This document shows, in pieces, positions 58,050 to 64,000 of a DNA stretch of 64,000 nucleotides. This stretch comes from Cristatella mucedo (taxonomy: Eukaryota; Bryozoa; Phylactolaemata; Cristatellidae), in NCBI GenBank assembly GCA_009760855.2, contig WPIO01000119.1:48501-112500 (forward strand), in the 5' to 3' direction. Within the stretch, counting starts at the first letter, position 1. Each line of letters starts with the position of its first letter. The notes below the pieces were generated by a model. That model did not search any database. It had not been told where the DNA came from and worked only from the letters and a program-made list of their open reading frames with translations. The position numbers and the translations under genes were made by a program.

Positions 58050-59164
58050 TAAGTCGCCTCGGCCTAGGGCCCCCGAGTCTTTGGTGTTGGCATTTCGATG
58101 CTCTGCTCTTCAAATTGAGAGCTCATTACTAGCCGATGCGGTTGGTCGACCTACTGCTAATTCGGTGCTGCAATGACACTGCTGCAGGCTTCGGCCAGCA
58201 GACGGCAGCTCTCGGCAGCCAGCGGTTCATCAACGATCTCTCTCCCCCCCTTCCTTCTCCTGCTGGCTGCTGCTCTTCACGTGCTACAGCCAATTACGAT
58301 TCTCTCTCGACTGCAGGTGCATAGCTGAAAGCTTTCGAGCTGGCTGAGAATGGCTGAGAGCCAGCTGCCGATAAGGTCACCGGTCTCACCACTTTATCGA
58401 GGAAGCTCTCCCAATAACGACCTTAGACTGACAACCACGAGCCTACCTACCATTGCTTACACACAGAGTATAAAAAGAGCCAGTTGTTAAGCCGGCGGCA
58501 TGTGACTGGTGGATCGCCTTCTCGTTGGCCTTCACCGGTCGAGTGCTCTCTCTGCGAAATCGAAATGAGCAAGAAGTCACAGCCGTGAAATCTCTATGTG
58601 CATTATATGCACGTAGAGTCAGCACGAGTCAAAGAGGTCGATGCCTGCGCCACAGCAGCAGCCTAGCTCTGTTTGAAAGCCGTAGGCACATTAGCACCAC
58701 GAATGAAATTGAGTATGTAACAGAATCAGCTTGAGAAAGAGTCCGTGGTATACTGCGGCCATATCCATCCCCTATGCAGTGCTGATGCTGCAATAGAATA
58801 TCGCTCTACACTGGCAGAGCACAATTTTGACATCCCCTACCCGAAATTCGACGCCAGTACTAGCTAAGGCTCCTGCTTATCCTAACCCACCCCGTGGCCC
58901 AGGTTAGCTTATACGAAATCTCTCGAAAAAAAGAGTATTCTAGGCAAGACTACTCCCAGATGCCGTTCGAGCTCGGTGCTCGTTTAGCCCCTTAGCTTTG
59001 GCCTCACCACCATAGGAATGCCTGGGAAACCTGTGCGTTACCACATCTAAGCATTGCATGCAGCTTCCCCAGCAGCTGGATGCACGTGACTCTTTTTACC
59101 GAAAAATGCCAGACTGTCATGCCTCATATGCTCTGCACTGCAGCGCTGCTCTTCAAAAGAAATA
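58050..59164. other. Stretch without firm features
   Basis: Nothing recognised. Confidence 0.3.
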
Positions 59165-59333
59165 CTAGCTGACTTAGCAGCCTCTTTTGCATAGCGACAG
59201 AAGAGCCTTTACGGCTATCACCACTGCTTGCCGTGGCAGCAAAGTATCGCCCACAGCAGGATTCGAACCCGCGACCTCGGGATCAAGGTCGTGATAAGCA
59301 ACAGCCTTACTTAGTGTGTCGCCACGGCTCACC
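59165..59333 (-). mobile_element. SINE1
   Basis: Minus-strand full-length copy with B box GGGTTCGAATCC. The tail reads CGCTATGCAAAA. Confidence 0.9.
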
Positions 59334-60213
59334 AAAGCTGCTAGGGCCGGTATTTTGCCTGGGTGTGGCTCGGGCTATCGCATTCACTCATTCTACAGTG
59401 GCTAGGGAATGCATCGTGACAGCCATTGAGCATTCGCGACAGCAAACAAGCGTCTCTTCTTTTGACACGCCTTGCACCCGTTGCTGCAGTGCTGCCTGAG
59501 AGCGATCGGTGCCAGGAAAGCAGCAGGCATGCAGACAGCATGCGAGAGAGCTCCGTGGCGTCGCCAGCCGACCACCCGTGCCATGCCAACAATGGGATTG
59601 CTACGGGGGACAAGGAAGCAAAAGGTTTGCTCTCCTTTTCTCTCCTCCCACAGAAGAAGAGAGAGCTTGCCACTAAATCTATTGTCCGAATAAGTCTTCG
59701 ATAACGCAGCTAATGGCCTTCCCAGAAAGCTGTAAAATTAGAAGGAATTGGCATTGACAAGGTTGCAGCATTGGCGCAGCAGCAGAACCGTGCTTTGAGA
59801 CAGCGCCTTACGGTAAGGCAGCGGCAGAGCTGCAGCAGACCAGCATACCTGCTGCAGCGCTTGGGCAGCGCTGCAGCAGCGGCTGCTCGTGGGGCCTAGG
59901 AATGCTGACTGGAAAGCAGACTAGCGTCACGAGGGCAGTCCAGATCTCGTTGCCCAGACATAGTGTCTTCGTGTCATAGTGCATTCGCTAACCTGGCCCA
60001 TTATTTTGCTAGAAACCTCGAACAAACCTTGATAGAAATCACTGGTGTGTCATTTGGTCGGGAGCCAAGCGAAGGCTGCCTGTCTGCCTATCCTAGAATA
60101 TTGTGGATAGGCTTACCGTGGGGGGCAGCTGCCAGCATTCGGCCAAGAAATGCAGACCTTGCAGGCAGTGCGCACGGCCATTACAAGTCACGAAAAGCAG
60201 TTTGGTGGGTCGG

Positions 60214-60390
<177 letters not shown>

Positions 60391-60939
60391 AGTGAGATGC
60401 AGTTGCGAACGAGCCGCACGGGTGCACAGCTCTGCTGAGACCAGAAATTCGTCATCGTGCACTGAAGTGCAGAACGAATGGCCAGCCAGCAGAGCATAGA
60501 AAATTAGTGTCAACTTACTTGGCATTCATCATGCTTGCTGGTTTTTGTCACCGGCAGCCGATACGATCCGATGAGCCGATATGCTACCGAGGCGGAGGCC
60601 TCAGTCAGCAGGGCTGCTTGTTAACCTGTATGGCGATAAAAAAGAAAATAGTGCACAGTCACACTGCTCTCTGATTGGTGGAAAGTGGCATAGAAGCCAC
60701 CCTACTGTGCTGGTACGGAATGCTTGGAGGACATCGGTTTTGAGCAGCAAGACTATTTGTTGGCAACAGGAAGTAGTATGCTGCCTCAACCAATACATCC
60801 GTTAGGAGGTCGGCTTCATTCGGGGGAGCACTCGGTCCTGTGTAGCAGGAACTGCCCATGAGTAAGCAGAGCACCGAAGAGGACGGCCCTCTGAGACTCA
60901 ACTCACTAGCTGGATCACAGAGGAACACCAACTGAATAC

Positions 60940-61035
60940 CTCTGAGGCAATTCTTCAGGCCGAGCTGGTTAATCTGCTTTAACAATAAGTCATTTCCCTC
61001 GACTGCTTCTGCATCCTTTGCTGTAGCATTTGTAT
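60940..61035 (-). CDS. Candidate small exon, unknown gene
   Basis: 96 nt, phase 1-1, acceptor GGTCTTGGCAG and donor CAGAG|GTATTC. Encodes AKDAEAVEGNDLLLKQINQL then GLKNCLR. No family recognised. Confidence 0.3.
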
Positions 61036-61056
61036 CTGCCAAGACCTAGGCTCATC

Positions 61057-61368
61057 TCAGTGGCATAATTCTCCTAATGAAGTAGCCAAAGGAGCAAGTG
61101 TAGACTTTATAAGGGAACATAATACAGACGAGATTTGCGACCGATTTGACATCGGAAACCATACAGATTCGAGTGCACACGTTACGCATTCAACGCTTAG
61201 CAGATGCTGGCTTATCTTTGGGTATCTCATCTTAAGGTTTTTCAAGTATCCCTGGAACATATTGATGAGCTGCAGTTCGAGCCAATGATATCTCAGCTCT
61301 TCGTGCAGCCAGTGGTTGGCTGTCAAGAGTCTAGCAGTGGTCCAGATAGAGTCCAGATAGGAATGCAA
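61057..61368 (-). CDS. Protein-like minus-strand frame, unknown
   Basis: Encodes LLTANHWLHEELRYHWLELQ, MFQGYLKNLKMRYPKISQHL and QISSVLCSLIKS before a stop. It looks helical and coding. Could precede the exon at 60,940-61,035, but no clean phase-1 donor was found. Confidence 0.3.
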   Translation of the reverse strand: MHSYLDSIWTTARLLTANHWLHEELRYHWLELQLINMFQGYLKNLKMRYPKISQHLLSVECVTCALESVWFPMSNRSQISSVLCSLIKSTLAPLATSLGELCH

Positions 61369-61380
61369 TAAAAACGACTC

Positions 61381-61698
61381 CTATGCATTAGATTTTTTGT
61401 TTCTGCCCTTTAAGGTGCAGCAGATCAATGCAGCTCTCAGCTGCACAGGCGCTGATAAGCTCTGCCCCGAGTAGGCTTGGCCAGGATCAGTGGGTGACCT
61501 CGTGGAGAACCCTTTGGTCGTCCGGTCGGCGATGCCTCCAGATGCCGGCGGGCTTTGCTGTGGGCTAACTTCGAGTTGGGCAGCTGCATCAACCATGACA
61601 AACCCCAAGATGACAACCACTGAATACCGGCAGATGGCTGCACACAATTTGCTGCCGTTTTGAGCATTTCGAGGGTGCGTTGAGCAGCTCTCGAGCAT
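61381..61698 (-). CDS. Small ORF with signal-like hydrophobic segment
   Basis: 105 codons with ATG. A hydrophobic stretch (YSVVVILGFVMVDAAA) at residues 25-40 is followed by a Ser/Pro-rich part. Could be a secreted-protein first exon or chance. Confidence 0.22.
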   Translation of the reverse strand: MLESCSTHPRNAQNGSKLCAAICRYSVVVILGFVMVDAAAQLEVSPQQSPPASGGIADRTTKGFSTRSPTDPGQAYSGQSLSAPVQLRAALICCTLKGRNKKSNA

Positions 61699-61844
61699 TC
61701 AATCGTTAGTCCCCAAGCAAGCAGCTGCTCCCTGCTGCCTGCTGTCTGCCAGCTGCTGTCTCAGTCTGCCCGCCTGCTCAGGAACCATACTGGCTGCTGC
61801 TCATCCCATGCGACTGGATATCTTGGCCATCGAGCTGAGTATTT

Positions 61845-61930
61845 GCCTAAGCATTTGTAAAGTGCCTAGAAAAAGATTATTAAGTTATCTGACGGTGCTA
61901 TACAAATGTACTTTACAAATATTATTCGTA
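61845..61930 (+). mobile_element. L2A/SINE2 tail fragment
   Basis: GTAAAGTGCCTAGAAAAAG, then GTGCTATACAAATGTAC. The head is missing, so LINE and SINE origin cannot be separated. Confidence 0.65.
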
Positions 61931-63004
61931 TTTGTTGAGCATTCGCTGATCATTTGCTGAGTAGTCGGTGTTGCTGCTGCTACTTTGGACAGTGGTGGCA
62001 AGAAATCTTAAGGCTGTAGCCATGACAGCTACTACTTTTTCTCCAGCAGACGATTGTTGCCCTTGTCAGTAGGGTAGCCACAATTGATGGCCCCAAGGCA
62101 CTGAATCCGAGTTGTGGTAACTAGCAGGAGCCGAGATGATTTAAGTGCGGATCCTGCTCACGGGAAATAGCCAGTGTGGAGAAAAAATACTGACTCACCA
62201 CTTTTCAACTAGATCCACGAGTGGTTTAGATGCATATGATACCTTGTGGTCACTGTTCTCCAATGGGGATTGCCCCGGAAGCTTGAGCCCGGCACTCGGC
62301 TGACTCATCGAGAAGAGTTCATGCACACGGCAGCGGTTTTGCTCTCACAGCCCTATGCATCTAGCAGCAGACCCATTACTGCATGACTCCATCGCCTGAT
62401 TCATCTCGGATCCCTGAACGAAACCAACTGAGCCCTGATGAGCAGGCAGCAGTTCTGTCATCGAAACTCATGCTAGGCTATGCTTGGTTAGACATTGGAA
62501 TCCCCCACCACCAGGTCCAGTCCAAGTCGCACGGCTCCTGATCGGACCGGATCTGACCGGGAGTGCTAACAAGACGGCTTTGTCGACACGCCCCACCAGA
62601 GCTGTGCCTCTCTTGCCTGTCACTGGCCATTGTGTTATAGGTGCGCTTCAGGACACGTTGAAAATAAAATGCCGAGTAGCCTGTTTAAAATTCTCTCTGC
62701 AGGAGCGTGTTTTCACTCATTAACTGGACCATCAAAACAGCAACGTTAAGACACTTTAAGAAATGAAGAAATAATAGCTCCAGCATGCTCTTACAGAGCA
62801 TTGCCACATTTCCATCACATAGCCAAGTTTGCCACTTATCGAACGAGCGAAGAGATTAGTATGTTTTGAGGCTTGGCTGATCAATACTATTAAATGTTAA
62901 GCACCCATAAGGCAATTAATTTGTATAAGGAAAAATATGCCCAAAGCCAATTGCTTAGCCGACGACAAGCTATGTACTTAATACTAATACTAATAATAGC
63001 AATA
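61931..63004. other. Stretch without firm features
   Basis: Nothing recognised. Confidence 0.3.
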
Positions 63005-63100
63005 TCGCTTATTCAACAGCCTAATCTGTGTAGCAGCAGATGAGACTTAACGGCTATTGTCACTCGTAGTTGGCAATACATGATCGCCCAAAGAGTGGTC
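63005..63100 (-). mobile_element. Degraded SINE1 trace
   Basis: GTAGCAGCAGATGAG, AACGGCTATTGTCACT and ATGATCGCCC follow the SINE1 3' half in order. Confidence 0.45.
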
Positions 63101-64000
63101 ACCCTACCTCCTGAGCCATCACGGTCCAAGTGCCAATGCCCCTACCTAGTAGACGTTTCAAGCATAAAGAGGCAGCCAAGTTTGAACATGGCCTCCACGG
63201 TGGCCCATCAATCGCACCACTGCTGGAAGAGCTTGCTTGCATGGCCATCCTTTGGGCCTGGACCTTTCGATTGGCCCAAGAAAGAGCTAGGACCTGCTTG
63301 TGCTTTGGTAGGCCGATCTTGCATCCGATGACTGTTCTGCAGTTGGAGAATCGGAGCACAGCATGCAAGCATATATGCAGCTGAACACACAGATGCCACC
63401 ATACTGGGTGGGGTGTCGGGCATCTGGTGGCGAATCCTACCAAAGCACAGCCAAACCGGAAGGAATCTCGTGGCCAATTTGGAGACAGCCAGTAAACTGG
63501 GCTTTGCTAGGATCAAAGAAAAGATGACAGCTGCTATCCCTCGAGCTCGGTCTTTACGATGATTTATGGCTTTTGACTAGGCTAGCTCGTATCCGGCTGC
63601 CCAGGCAGCCAGTGGGTCGGCAGGCATCGGTCTGCCTCAAGATCCATGACGCCAATGTTCCTAAATTAGTCAGCCATCAATGAGGAGCCAGAAGGCTTCC
63701 TGCAGGGCAGGCTTACGTGCGACCCACCGGACGGTGCACGGCTGACAAACAGGTCTCCTAGGTAGGAGATCTGAGCAATGCCTGACGTGCAGCAGCAACA
63801 GTGCAGCCTTGTCAGCCATCGTCTCACGGCTGCACTGACGAGGCAACAGCTGCTAGCAGCTCTGGGCTGCCAACAGAGACATTTGCTTCTTAGATTCGTG
63901 CTGCACTGACTGCTGCATTGGTAGATTGATGCTGCACTTCCGTGCGCACATCTCACTGCTCGTTGCGTGCCTCCGAGCCTGCAGTGCACCGGCCGGACAG
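63101..64000. other. Stretch without firm features
   Basis: Overlapping frames only, nothing recognised. Confidence 0.3.

Overview
This is invertebrate-style animal genomic DNA. It has spliced genes with GT-AG introns (several only 107-118 nt long), tRNA-derived SINEs, L2-type LINEs, long microsatellites and an extracellular receptor of the scavenger-receptor cysteine-rich (SRCR) class. I cannot name the phylum. Nothing bacterial or organellar, no CRISPR array and no stand-alone RNA gene was seen.

The one gene I can build with confidence lies on the plus strand from about 2,266 to 15,293. Seven exons join with matching phases at all six junctions. They give a predicted 800-residue type II membrane protein: a short basic cytoplasmic end, one membrane segment, an SRCR-like domain, a Ser/Thr-rich mucin-like stalk of roughly 400 residues, and a second SRCR domain that ends at the stop codon. 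The large introns hold old repeats and some antisense coding-like segments (3,408-3,962) with a BAR-like look and an in-frame stop.

From about 15.6 to 48 kb the window is mostly transposon debris. There are many 5'-truncated copies of one L2-type LINE (called L2A here, 3' end AT-rich with ATT repeats), five copies or pieces of a second one (L2B), a tRNA-headed SINE with an L2B-like tail motif (SINE1), a second tRNA-headed SINE with an L2A-like tail (SINE2), two related short LTRs, and probable DNA-transposon inverted repeats. Nested insertions, an inverted LINE tail and head-to-tail junctions are visible. Weaker candidate exons of unknown genes occur at 16.8-17.4, 31.1, 40.1-40.9 and 45.8-46.0 kb.

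From about 49 to 64 kb the DNA is richer in G+C and in CTG/CAG-type triplets, with SINEs and open frames of uncertain status. Its landmark is an uninterrupted (CTG)58 run at 60,216-60,389. A cluster of protein-like minus-strand frames at 57.7-61.7 kb may belong to one gene, but none could be identified.

The most useful system-level observation is that both SINE families appear to carry the 3' recognition hairpin of a different resident L2 LINE, which suggests two parallel parasite/partner pairs in one genome.
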